Shown here in pieces: positions 33,172-43,766 of a stretch of 64,000 nt of DNA. The DNA comes from Rhodotorula mucilaginosa (lineage: Eukaryota > Basidiomycota > Microbotryomycetes > Sporidiobolales > Sporidiobolaceae): positions 558,001 to 622,000 of the forward strand of contig CP137877.1 in the NCBI GenBank assembly GCA_034406715.1, written 5' to 3'. The notes beneath the pieces were generated by a model, which had not been told where the DNA came from, did no database searches, and saw only the letters and a list, made by a program, of their open reading frames with translations. Within the stretch, counting starts at the first letter, position 1. Each line of letters starts with the position of its first letter. The translations under genes were made by a program, and so were the position numbers.

Positions 33172-33771
33172 ATGGTCTTCTCTCAGCCGCTCGTGCCGTC
33201 CCCGACCCTGTCCTCGTCCGCAAAGACTCCCCCGCTCGGCAGCTCGTCGTCGTCGTCGTCGACCCCACAACAGCAGCAGCCTGCGTCACCAGCGACCAGC
33301 AAAGCTTCCTACTCGACAGCGACAGCTCAACCAGCCACAGTCGGACTCGGTGTGTTGGGCGCACCAGGTCCGGATGAGGAGGAACTGGCAGACGCGTCGA
33401 AAGCCCAAGTCACCAGCCCGCTCGAATTGACCCAATTTGTGAGTCGGGCCTTCATAAGGTGGAATTCTCGAAACGAGCAAGCTCACTTACGCGGCACGCG
33501 CGCCCGGACAGGTCGACACGCTCCTGAATGACCTCGAAGCCCGATTCGATTCCCTCTCGTCCGATGTCCTCTCGAGGCGTGCGTACCCCTCGCTCCTTGC
33601 GGGTAGTTTGACGGCAACGAGACTTGACATCCACATGTGCTTGCAGTCAATTCACTCTCAACCCGGGTAGACTCGCTCGAGACGAGCCTCGCCGACTTGA
33701 TGAGCGGTTCGACTCTTCCTCCGCCGCCGCCTCCGCCTGCAAGCACCAACGCCGCGTCTTCGACCTCTTGA
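33172..33771 (+). CDS. HSBP1-like heat-shock-factor-binding protein
   Basis: Three exons; start MVFSQPLVPSPTLSSS. About 85 disordered Ser/Gln/Pro-rich residues precede the HSBP1 coiled coil: ELTQFVDTLLNDLEARFDSL, then SSDVLSRLNSLSTRVDSLE and SLADLM. The second intron is phase 1, restoring LSR|LNS. HSBP1 trimers bind heat shock factor and also the WASH complex in animals. The family core is 60-70 residues, so the N-terminal region is an extension. Stop TGA at 33769-33771 after a poly-Pro stretch. Confidence 0.82.
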
Positions 33772-34073
33772 GAGGGCACCCCTTGTTCATTCTTGCCAGA
33801 ACCGTCATCCTTCACCACTGTTGTGTACAGATTATGCAAAGATCCCAGTCTCGCCAACGTTTGCTGACTGTTTTGGTGCTCCACGAGATCACTCTTGCGG
33901 ACAGCGCAGAGCAACCGGGAGAGCGCCCAACGCGCCCAGCACAGAGGCAAGTTGGCTCGCTACGAATGAGCTTGTTTGATCACGATATCTCGACTGCATC
34001 GCTTGATCGACGATGGCGCGCGCGTAAAAGAAAGGAGAACGGAAAAGTCGATCAAGCGTTGCATCGGATCCCT
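33772..34073. other. Convergent intergenic region
   Basis: 3' flanks of the HSBP1 homologue and SDR1. Nothing recognised. Confidence 0.4.
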
Positions 34074-34967
34074 CTACCACGGCCTTTCCGCGCCGTCGTA
34101 CGACATGAACCGGCCCGAGTACTTGCCCGAATCCTCATCAACGAGCTTCAGGATCCCGTCAATCGAGTCCTCCAGCTTGGTGGGCGCCAGCTCGGCACCC
34201 ATCATGCGCGCCCCGGCGTTGCCCATATCGGTCTGCGTATGCCCCGGGCAGATCACAAACGCCGTCAAGTTGTGACTCTTATGGTTCTCGACGTGGATCC
34301 GCGCAAAGATCATGTTCAAGGCGGCTTTCGAGGCCGAGTAACCCGTCGCGGGAGGGGCGGCCGAGTCGGGCTTGAGGTTGACGGCGAGCGAACCCATCGT
34401 CGAGGTGATGCCGATGATTTTAGGGGCCGACGATTTGAAGAGCAAGGGGGCGAGGGCTTTGTAGATCCGGAGCGGGCCGGCGGCGTTGATGTCCATTCCT
34501 TGCAAGAGGTCCGACGCCGAAAGCTGCTCGACGGGTCCAACGCCGATCGCGGCGCCTAGCAGAAGAACTTCGATCAGAAATGCTCCCTGAGGCGACTCAG
34601 CTCGGGAAGCTAGCCCGACTCGCCCGCATTTGCGATCAAAACGTCGACCTTGTCCGTCCTTTCCTGAACGAATTTCGCCGCCGCCTCGGCATCCTCATCC
34701 GAGACGCTGTCGAGCTTGACCACGTGAAGTTTGCCTTCCGGTAAGGACTTGACGAGCGCGTTGAGCTGGTCGGAAGTGGCGGGGTTGCGCGCGCCCGCGA
34801 AGATGAGGACGTTGTCGCGTTTCGCGAGTTGCTGGACGAGGGCGAATCCGATGCCGCGACTGGCGCCGGTCACTGTCGGGAGGGCTTAGAGCATGATCCC
34901 GAAAGCAGACCGATTGCGTCAGAGAACGTTTCCGAAGGGACTCACCGAAGTAAACAGTTGGAGCCAT
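34074..34967 (-). CDS. Short-chain dehydrogenase/reductase (SDR1)
   Basis: NAD(P)-dependent oxidoreductase of the classical SDR fold, close to carbonyl-reductase/C-factor types. Start MAPTVYF at 34967. Intron 1 splits F|VTGASRGIGFAL (TGxxxGIG cofactor motif). Motif LIANAG lies at the end of exon 2, catalytic Ser in ITSTMGS and Tyr/Lys in YSASKAALN. Intron 2 (34556-34623) starts GCGAGT, a GC donor; the paralogue at 43767-44692 has GTGAGT at the same place. After it, AAIGVGPVEQLSASDLLQGM continues the fold. Ends FMSYDGAERPW. Roughly 60% alike by eye to SDR2. Substrate unknown. Confidence 0.88.
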
Positions 34968-35788
34968 TTCAAGTTAGGAAGGAAGAGCAAACGTAGAGAG
35001 CAGTTCGGTGAGCGCGGCGCGGGTGAGGAGGAAAAAGAAGGGAAAGAGAGCAGCAAGACGAAAGACTTTACAGGGCTGTGCATCTAGGAGCCAAGGCTTA
35101 TTTCGACGCAGAGTGGAGGCGGCCAAAGCGGCTGAATCAGCTGCAGCGTGTTGAGATGACTTGAGCATGCCCGATGACCGGCACCGCGTGGGCACGCAGC
35201 CGAGAGCCTTGCTTCCCGTTCGAAAGCAATCGAGGACTTGTCCCATGGTACGAATCGCTGGAAGGCAGAGTGCTCCGAGGCGTGCCGAAAGCGTGCGTAA
35301 GCCAGGTTGTCGTTCGTTTCTCGCTCATGGGCGAGGGGGAACGAGAGCGGGATGACCAAGCGATCGGTAAGCCGGAGCAGTTGATGCGACGTGCTTAGTC
35401 GGCTATGCGGGGCGCTGTGGCGCGGTATGGCGGAAGGGGAGGGCTGTGAAGTGGAATGTGGGAAGAGAGCGAAGGCTGCAGGGCGACGGCGCCGGCGGAT
35501 TATGAGCTTTGGCGGCGACCAAAGCTCTGGGAAAGTCGGCGGAAAAGTCTCTGCTCGAGCAAGAAGCTTTCACGCATGTTGTAGTCGAAGTCTGTACCAA
35601 TTAGATCCGACAAGTAGTCAAGGCGCCAAGCAGTTTCAGGAGCAAAAGAGATTGTTAGGCCACGCTCTCTCGCGACTGCCGCTATCAAGCTCCGAGTTAG
35701 CGTAGGGCTAGAAGGCAAAGACAAGCATTTCGAACAAGCTCAAAGGCGGGGGAGAAACAAGCGAGGCGATGCCGGCGAAAAAGAAAGG
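34968..35788. other. Spacer between SDR1 and F-box-like C
   Basis: 821 bp without a convincing gene. Contains the SDR1 promoter and the 3' flank of C. Counterpart of the 602-bp E-SDR2 spacer in the mirrored block. Confidence 0.4.
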
Positions 35789-37004
35789 CTACAAGTTGAA
35801 AGTCGCCAGCGCGTCCGCTAGAGCGCTCTCGGGCGACTCGGTCGAGCATAGGTACTTGAAGGTGCATTGCGGCGCGTCGATCATCGACTCGACGATTTGC
35901 TGCAGCTTGGCGAGCGCCTCCTGATCGTTCTCTGCAGAAGTCTGCAAGTCGCTCTCCGTCCATGGCAGGAACCATGTGAACGTAAACGATTCGAGGTGAG
36001 GGAGGACGATCGAAAAGTTGCGACGGTCCTCACCGATGCGGATCCTTTGCTGCAAGAGATGCACACGTCGGATGGTCGTCGGGAAATTGCCGAGAAACCA
36101 GACGAGGTCCGGAACTTCGGTTCTGAACAGAACGAGAGTCTCGAGCTGATGGAACCGATCGCGGAGGCTGCTCTCGGGCATGGGGACCCAGCTGCATTTG
36201 TCACAGACCAGGTGACGTGCGTCGAGGTACCCGATGTTGCCTTCCCAGTCGAGAAGGACGTTCCGGAGGAAAAGCACAGTCTTGCTCGAGACGGGCAGCA
36301 ATCTGAAAGAGGGCGAATCAAAACCGCCATCATCGACATCGAGAACCCGAGGTGCTGCAGCAGGAATTGCGCGTCAGCCCTCATCAGTCCAAGAGTCCTC
36401 CGGACTAGTTCGAGGCCGACGCACGAGGCAAGTTCTTGATTTTGAGGTTCAAGTACGGCGGTTTGAGCCACAGCGTATCAAGTGCTTGTGCGTAGGTCGT
36501 GATCATTGTGCACAATTCCCAACGATCAACATCCTCAACATCCGTATCGTGATCGGCGTACACGTAATGAACCACCGCTTCGCATGCCTGTTCTGGGGCA
36601 TTTGAGCCGTATCGTTCCGGACTGCTGGCTCGGCTCACGGGGGCGACCGACCCATAGGCCCGCGCCTCAGTCGGGGCATGAAGCGAGTCGTGACCAGGCA
36701 GTGTGCGGCCGTGTACGCGTTCTGGCAAGCGAGTGAAGTCGAGGTAGAGGCGGCGGAGCGGACGTTGGCGACCAAATCCCGCCTCGAGGCGCGTCTTGAG
36801 GCGCTCGTACTCGTCCGGTCGCGGACGGTATGTATACAAGAACTGATCGTGGAGCTTGTCCTGCGCCCAGGCTGTGAAGGAGCGGTTCGTGAGCGCGATC
36901 TTGATGAAGAAGTCGACGCGATCGTGCAAGCGGTCGATGGCAAGCGGAGGCGCAGCGAATTCGAAGATCGCGAGTTCAAGCTCGAGCGGAAGTCTGTAGT
37001 GCAT
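35789..37004 (-). CDS. F-box-like family member C
   Basis: Two exons with the family's phase-1 intron. Start MHYRLPLELELAIFEFAAPP; RLHDRVDFFIKIALTNRSFT and AWAQDKLHDQFLYTYRPRPD are conserved with D and E. Exon 2 opens PPRVLDVDDGGFDSP and continues VSSKTVLFLRNVLLDW. The stretch TTIRRVHLLQQRIRIGEDRR is nearly identical in D, marking C and D as closest relatives although they lie on opposite strands. Tail SPESALADALATFNL. Reading frame intact. Same probable role and uncertainty as A. Confidence 0.75.
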
Positions 37005-37452
37005 CTTCGGACGACTCGCAGCACGGGGGTGAGGGGTCCGAGTGAATGGTCGTCTCTCGCTAGCTCTCGCGGTCGCAGACTGGCGCTGCGGAATCCGCGC
37101 GACTGGGATTGTCCTCGACGAGAGCTGTCGGATGAAGTCAAGTCTGTCCAGTGCGAAGATCCTTCTCTGTTTACTGCTTTGCTCTCTCTTCCTCTCTCTC
37201 AATCTTAGTCCGCCGTGGGACGGAGTAGGCTGAGAATGAAGAAAAGGAAGAGAAAATGCGACTGACGGAAGAGTGGCTCGGCGGCGCAAAGGCTTTCGAA
37301 TGGAGGAGACGCGGTAGATCACAGGGCCCATCCCTCGTATCGACGAGTACATTGTGAATCGAAATGTGCGTGGATTGCGAGTGGAGAATCAGGTGGAGGT
37401 TAAAACATACAACATGGGTTGGGAGAGTTGGGGGCGTCCTTGCTCGCCGGCC
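37005..37452. other. Promoter region of F-box-like C
   Basis: 448 bp between the C start and the uL30m stop, with CT-rich stretches. No gene supported. Confidence 0.4.
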
Positions 37453-37950
37453 CTAGGCGTTGTCGACGACCCTGAATCCTCGTTCGTCTCCGCGTGCGCG
37501 TTCGGACCCGATGCGGATGACGCTGTTGGGACCTGCGGGTTCGACGATCCTGATCCCGCTGCCCTGGTTCCCCTTGCCCGGTCGCCGACTCCATTCGGGG
37601 CTGGCCCACTCCTGGATCTGTTGTTGAGAGACGGGCCTGACTGCGACGAGTTCCTTGCATTTGAGGAGGTAGCCGTGGTTGGTGGGCGAGACGGGGACGA
37701 CGACGCTCGCGAGGCGCTTGTGCAGGCCGAGGGAGGCGACGGTCGCTTTCACCTTGGCCGAGAGGTGGAGCGGGGAGCGGAGCAGGGTGACCAGGAGGTG
37801 CGACGGCGCTTCCTCGGTGCGCGTGGAGGGAGGAGTCTTCGCGGCAGAGGCAGAGGCCGCGAGACGAGGACCCGAGGTCGAGGCGAAGCGGCACGTGCAG
37901 GTGGCGACGCGCTGCGCGATCCTGCTCGTCGACGTTGCGAGGCGGTTCAT
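37453..37950 (-). CDS. Mitochondrial ribosomal protein uL30m
   Basis: Intronless, 165 codons. Presequence-like N-terminus (MNRLATSTSRIAQRVATCTC, Arg/Ser/Thr, no acids). The uL30 fold follows: HLLVTLLRSPLHLSAKVKAT, LGLHKRLASVVVPVSPTNHG and YLLKCKELVAV. uL30 core is about 60 residues; the rest is a mitochondrial extension, including EWSRRPGKGNQGSGIRIVEP. Start-to-start distance to eIF4B is 135 bp on the other strand, so the two share a promoter region. Confidence 0.85.
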   Translation of the reverse strand: MNRLATSTSRIAQRVATCTCRFASTSGPRLAASASAAKTPPSTRTEEAPSHLLVTLLRSPLHLSAKVKATVASLGLHKRLASVVVPVSPTNHGYLLKCKELVAVRPVSQQQIQEWASPEWSRRPGKGNQGSGIRIVEPAGPNSVIRIGSERARGDERGFRVVDNA

Positions 37951-38085
37951 TATGGCGGTGCTTGTCCTTATGATCCGCGTGGACTGTGTGGCTGGAAAGA
38001 GATCGAGGTCGAGTTCAAGTGCGGAAGAAGCGACTCGTCGCCGGTTGACCGCCCACAGCCTTCAGCAGCTGTCTAGGACGCAATC

Positions 38086-40092
38086 ATGGCACCCAAGGCA
38101 AGCTTGCATTCACGCGGGCGACCCGTCTACCCGACCCACTCCGCTCCCCGCGTCGCTGCAGCTCGCTGACCTCTTGTTCGAGCTCTTCTCCTTCTCTCCT
38201 CACCTCGCACCCACTCCATCCACCTGCTACACGCGATCGGATGGCCAACAGAAAAAGGGACAGAAGATGGATCTCAACACCTTCCTCGCGGATGAGAGTG
38301 AGCCCTGTCGTGATGCTCTTGCGAGGACCCATCGCTGACCCCTCTCTGCTGCAATCAGACACGGGTGGATCCTGGGCCGACGAGATGGACTTGCTCCCGA
38401 CCGGTCGTAAGTACCCTCACACACTCTCTCAAGATGACCCAGACTGAACCCCCCCGTGTGAACAGCCTCGGCCGCCCCCTCGTTTGGCGAAGACGGCGTC
38501 GGACTCGGCGGATCCCACCTCAGTCGCGGTGGCTTTGGCGGCGGAGGCCGCGACGGTGCGTCTTTTTTACTCACTCACATCTGCTCCGCCTATGACAAGC
38601 TCACCCGGACCCGCGCACACAGGCCCCGGCGGGTTCGGAGGTCCCCCCGGCCGCTTCGACGACCGCCCGCAGCGCGCAGAGGTTCCCATCCCCTCCGTGC
38701 CCCCCTTCACCGCCTTTGTCGGCAACCTCTCGTTCGAGACCACCGAAGGCGACCTCGAAGACTTTTTCGGCGGCCTCGGCGTCAAGGGAGTCCGCATGGC
38801 CGCGCCCAGTCTCGATGGCAAACCGCGCGGGTTCGGCTACGTCGAGTTCGAGACTGTCGACGGACTCAAGAACGCCCTGACCGCGACGGGCACGGACCTG
38901 CAAGGGCGCAGCGTCCGCGTCTCGGTCGCCGAGGCGAAAGAGTCCCGCTTTGGTCGCGCCGACGAGGCCTCGACCTGGGAACGCTCCGGGCCGTTGCCCT
39001 CCTTGCCCGGCCGTTCGGGCGGGTTCGGTGCCGCTCGCTCGACCGGCGGCTTTGGAAGTGACCGCCCCGGCGGCGGATACGAAGAAGTTGAACGCGACGC
39101 CCCCGTTCGCGGTGGCAAATTCGTCCCTTCGGCTCCTTCGGAACCCCGTCGCGGTTTCTCCAACTACGGCGCCGAAGGCGGTTCTTCGCGTGCCCCGTAC
39201 GCCGAGATCGAACGCGACGCCCCCGTCCGCGGCGGCAAGTTTGTCCCGAGCGAGCCGACGGCCCCGAGGCGCATGTTTTCTGACCGCGAACCGAGCCGGG
39301 CGGATGAAGGCTCGTGGGAACGCAAGGGACCGAGTGGCGTCCCGCCGCGCGGGACTGGCTTCGGTGCCGGCTCGAGGACTCGTGAGTCCCTCTCCTTCTC
39401 TTCGTCCTGCCTTCGTTGCGAGGCTTTCCTCCCTTTGCGCGGCGAGCGCACAGTCGCTCGCGGAGCCCGCCGCCCGTGCCCGAGCTTGACCTGACCGCTA
39501 GGCTGCTTCTGATCCTTCAGCCTCGGACCCTCCCGCTGCCCGTCGTCCGCTCCAGCTCTCTGCCCGTTCCGCCGCCGACTCCGGTTCCGCGTCGTCCACC
39601 GCCGACTCTGCCTCTGCCTCTGCCGGCGCTTCCTCCTCGCGCGCGAGTCCGTTCGGCGCCGCTCGCCCGATCGACACGGCCGCCAAGGAACGCCAAGTCG
39701 ACGAGAAGCTCGCCAAGCAGCGTGCCGAGATGGCGGCTCAGCAGGCTGCGCGGGACAAGGAGCGCGAGGAGAAGAAGGCCAAGGCGGCGGCTGAGGGTGG
39801 ACCTGCTTCGGGTGCTGCTGAGGCGAGCAAGTCGGAGGGAGCGTGGGTTCGCAAGGGACCGTTGCCGCCTTCGCAGCAGCGTCACAACTCGCGCGACTCG
39901 AACAAGCAACAGCAGCAGCCGGCTGCCGCCAAGGATCTGCCGCCTCCGGTTCCGACCGTCGGCGAGCCCGCTGCGTCCGCCACCCCTGCTGCCCAGCGCA
40001 AGGAAGGATTCAGCTACTCCAAGGCGGCTGGCAAGTCGGACGGTGGCGTCGACGCGGTGACGCAAGGTGTCGAGCAGGCCAAGCTCGAGTGA
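38086..40092 (+). CDS. TIF3: Translation initiation factor eIF4B
   Basis: RNA-binding cofactor of eIF4A during mRNA scanning. The first exon is 12 nt (MAPK, 38086-38097) and its intron (38098-38251) begins GCAAGC, a GC donor; joining gives MAPKKKGQKMDLNTFLADE, the usual fungal eIF4B start. Next exons give NTGGSWADEMDLLPTG and a Gly-rich stretch. The RRM begins TAFVGNLSFETTEGDLEDFF, with RNP1 RGFGYVEF. Downstream, ERDAPVRGGKFVPS occurs twice (about 39092 and 39212), the eIF4B-type repeat. A later intron (about 39380-39520) precedes a Lys/Glu/Ala-rich segment, ending EQAKLE at 40092. The acceptor of that intron is my choice among two; the other would hit a stop. Confidence 0.88.
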
Positions 40093-40497
40093 AACGGACG
40101 TCAAACTGGTTCGCTCGACGGCTTGGAAGCTCGTATACAGTAGATCTATTTTACCCTTTCTCGCTCTTCCTACCCTTCCCCTCTGCTCTGATCGACTTTC
40201 TATGATGGTAGTGTTCCTGTACAGTTAATCGTGCGTGCGCGCCGCGGGGAGAGGAGAGGCCGCGGGACTGCCAAAACAAAAAAAGAACACTTCGACCCTA
40301 ATTTTTTCTCTCTTGCTCTCCCGCGACTGCGTTTTCGTCTCGAATACAGTGATTCTGCCTCCCCTGGTATGCGAAGGATGGAGAGGGATTTCAAGGGCGG
40401 AGCGATTTGACTTAGAAATGATGAAGTCGGACTCGCTCGGCAGTTGCCCTTCTCCTTGCCTTCGCCCATCCGCGCATCCCGCCCCGCTGGCCTCAAG
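40093..40497. other. Intergenic region, eIF4B to F-box-like D
   Basis: 3' flank of eIF4B and promoter of D, 405 bp. No gene supported. Confidence 0.4.
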
Positions 40498-41720
40498 ATG
40501 CCGTACAGACTCCCGCTCAAGCCTGAACTCTCGATCCTCGAATTCGCTGCGCCCCCGCTCGCCATCGACACCTTGCACGACCGCGTCGATTTCTTCATCA
40601 AGATCTCGCTTGTCCACCGCTCCGTCACGGCCTGGGCGCAGGAACGCTTGCACGATCAGTTCCTCTACACCTACAGGCCCCGACCAGACGAGCACGAGCG
40701 CCTCAAGAAGCGTTTTGAGGCGGGATTCGGTCGGGACCGTTCGCTCTGCCGCCTTTACCTCGATTTGACTGAATTCCCGACGGACATCGACGAGGGAGAG
40801 GAGCCTCGCACCGACTCTGTCTCGGTTATGGTCAACTGGAATTTCTACGAGGCGCTCCCGATGGCCAGCGTACTTGGCGGCGTGGCAGGAGGCAGCGTTT
40901 GGGTCGAAGAACAGGGATGCGAAGCGGTCGCTCATTATGTACTGGACGATCTAGCTGGTTACGACCATTGGGAAATGTGCGCGATGATCGCGAGCTACAG
41001 CGAGGTACTCGACACGCTCTGGGTCAGGCTCCCGTGCTCAAACCTAAACATCAAACACTTGCCTCGTGCGTCGTCGTCGGTCAGGATCAGTCTCTGGGAT
41101 CACTGACCTTTCGAGGCTGACGCGTACATCCTCGCTACAGCACCTCGCGTACTACATATCCGTGGCGCTTACGCAGTGAACTGGGGCTCCTTGCGATTGT
41201 TTCCAATCTCAAGCGAGACTGTGCTTTTCATGCGGAGCATTGACTTCCTCGACATAAGTTAGGGCCCTTCGACGACCTCGACGCTCGCCACCTGATCTTT
41301 GCCGACTGCTGGTGGTTTCGAACGTCCGCTGGTAACGTCCTCCCTCGATGCTATCAACTCGAGACTCTCGTTCTGTTCGCGACGGAGAGCTACGACCTCG
41401 CCTGGTTGCTCGCCAACTTGCCGACGACCATTCGACGGGTGTATCTCTTGCAACAAAGGATCCGCATCGACGAGGACCGTCGCAACTTTTCCATCGTCCT
41501 CCCTCTCCTCGAGTTGTTCACGTTCACATGGCTCCACCCATCGACGGAGAGCGAATCGCAGACTACTGCAGATGACGATCAGGACGCGCTCGCCGAACTG
41601 CAGCAAATCGTCAAGTCGATCGTAAAGGCGCCGATATGTACCTTCAACTTCCTGCACTCGATAAAGTCGTCGGAGGACGCGTTGGCGGATGCGCTCGCGG
41701 CCTTCAAGTTGCATTTGTAG
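40498..41720 (+). pseudogene. F-box-like family member D, frameshifted
   Basis: Exon 1 (40498-41065) is intact: MPYRLPLKPELSILEFAAPP and SLVHRSVTAWAQERLHDQF. The phase-1 intron 41066-41140 is the family one. Exon 2 starts PPRVLHIRGAYAV and reads SSETVLFMRSIDFLDIS, then meets TAG at 41260-41262. Family sequence resumes in another frame at about 41265 (GPFDDLDARHLIFADC) and continues to a normal tail SSEDALADALAAFKLHL at 41720. A single one-base change near 41255-41264 explains both. No GT donor there offers a rescue intron. The rest is well kept, so the break is recent or is an assembly error. Closest relative is C (opposite strand). Confidence 0.7.
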
Positions 41721-41938
41721 CCTTTCTCTCACTTTGTGTCGCCTCGCTTGCTTGAACGCTTGATTTGCATTTTGGCTTGCAATCTGTCGTTTTGCAGCTT
41801 GCGGCATAGCGAGAAAGGGAGAGAGGAAAATGCCTCGCGCTTCTCCTTCAGAGTCACGAGCGCTCCTCGAATCGCGAACTCTACGGGCATCATCTAACCC
41901 CGACTCTCACGCCCGCTCGCTCCACAGCGCCGGTCAAG

Positions 41939-43164
41939 ATGCGCTACAGACTCCCGCTCGAGCTTGGACTCACGATCCTCCAACTCGCTGCGCCTCCGCT
42001 TGTCATCGACAGCTCGCGTGACCGCGTCGACTTTTTCATCAAGACCTCGCTCGTCCACCGCTCCTTCACGGCCTGGGCCCAAGAACGCTTGCACGACCAG
42101 TTTCTCTACACCTACAGGCCCCGACCAGACGAGTATGAGTGCCTCAAGTTGCGGTTCGAGGCAGGGTTCGGCCGCAATCGTCCGGTCCGCCGTCTCTACC
42201 TCGACTTGAATCGCTTGCCCCTAGGCATCTACGCCCGAGAGGAATCCCTTCCCGACTCGGTCTCTGCTACGATCAACGGACGAGTCTACGAGCCTGTCTC
42301 GTCCATCAGTGGATCCAGCAACCGGGAACAGGTCGGCCCAACGGCACAAGGACGGGCATGCGAAGCGGTGGCTCATTACGTGCGGACGAGTACGGCACAG
42401 GCCGAGAGGTGGGAAGTCTGCGAGATGATTACAGCCTACTGTCAGGCACTCGACATGTTGTGGCTCAAACTGCCGATTATAAAGCTGGACATTGCCGACT
42501 TGCCTCGTGAGTCTGCCTGCACCTGGACGAGGATCTCGGCCACTCTCGCACTCGCGCAGGCTGACGAGCGAGTCCTACTGCAGCACCTCGTGTACTGTAC
42601 ATTGACGATGACGCTGTCGATGACCCGTGGGGCTGGTTCGGATTGCTTCCCCTCGCAAGCGAGACTGTGCTGTTCCTGCGGAACATCGATATCAGCGCGT
42701 ACGGGACCGAACACGGCTACGCCACACGCCACATGATATTTCACAGTTGTCGGGCGACCGAAGGGTCCTTGACTTACGTTCTGGATCAATTCCCCCACCT
42801 CGAGACTCTCGTTTTCTTCGATCCCGAGGTCGACAATCTCGTCTCAACGCTCGTCACCCCACCGGCGTCGCTTCGACATGTGCATATCCTGGAGCACAGC
42901 ATCAACATCTCGTGGGCCCAAATTGACGCTCGGCACGTTCTTCCTCACCTCGAATCGTTTACGTACACGCTCCTTTTCTCAGGGGAGAGTGAACCGCAGG
43001 CGCGTGCAAATGACGGATCGGAGCGTCACGAACTCGTCGATTTACAGCAGGCTGTCGAGTCCATCATTGACGCGCCACATTGCACCTTCAAGTACGTGCG
43101 GTCGATCAGGTCGCCGGAGGACGCGTTGGCGGACGCGCTAGCGGCTTTCAAGTTGCCTTCGTAG
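41939..43164 (+). CDS. F-box-like family member E
   Basis: Exons 41939-42506 and 42584-43164 with a 77-bp phase-1 intron. Start MRYRLPLELGLTILQLAAPP; TSLVHRSFTAWAQERLHDQF conserved. Exon 2 opens PPRVLYIDDDAVDDPWGW, then ASETVLFLRNIDIS, LETLVFFDPEVDNL, HVHILEHS and the tail SPEDALADALAAFKLPS. Intact. The D-E spacer (218 bp) aligns by eye with the A-B spacer (205 bp), and the sequence after the E stop aligns with that after the A stop. Confidence 0.75.
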
Positions 43165-43766
43165 CCTGTTATCTCGCCACGCTTCGCTCGCTTGCTTCTT
43201 TCAACGCTTGCATTTGCCCTTTAGTTGCATGGTCGCAACAAAATCCAGCGAAAAAGACGGAGAGAAGAGAGAGAGAGAGAAAAACGAACGTCCGAAGGGC
43301 GGTTTCCCATCTGCAGCTGCCTTCCTCGAAGACGAGTTGCTTTGTCGCACTTTCTTCTCGCACTGGAAAGCGGTCTCATCCTAAACTACGCTCGACTCGT
43401 TACTCGCATTCACGATCGGCTTGGTCGGTGGCAGCGACCTCCCTCGCGCGCCCTTTCTGAACCATCGCCAATTCTATCCCGAAGGCTGCATACAAACAGC
43501 GCGGACTGGTCTTGCCTCGCCGACAAGATTCTTCTTGCTCGACTCCGAAATGGAGCTGCGTGTACCAGGTCGCCGGGCTGTTATCGGCTGCTCACCTCAG
43601 CCAGCCGCCCTCCACGCACTTGATGACCGATGACCGAGAACTTACGCCTCGAGGCTGAGTCAGCTTGCCGGCGACTAGTGCATTGCATTCCCGTCGTGCT
43701 TGCACCTTGTCTTTCTCTCCCCCTTGCTACACATCAAACCGCCCCCGAACACACGCGCCTGTTGTC
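43165..43766. other. Spacer between F-box-like E and SDR2
   Basis: 602 bp with a GA-rich run at about 43260-43290. No gene supported. A pyrimidine tract leads into the SDR2 start. Confidence 0.4.

Noticed and set aside
37354-38076. Long plus-strand ORF antisense to uL30m
   Set aside because: Arg/Gly/Asp-rich shadow of a GC-rich coding strand; the minus-strand frame is the recognisable uL30m.
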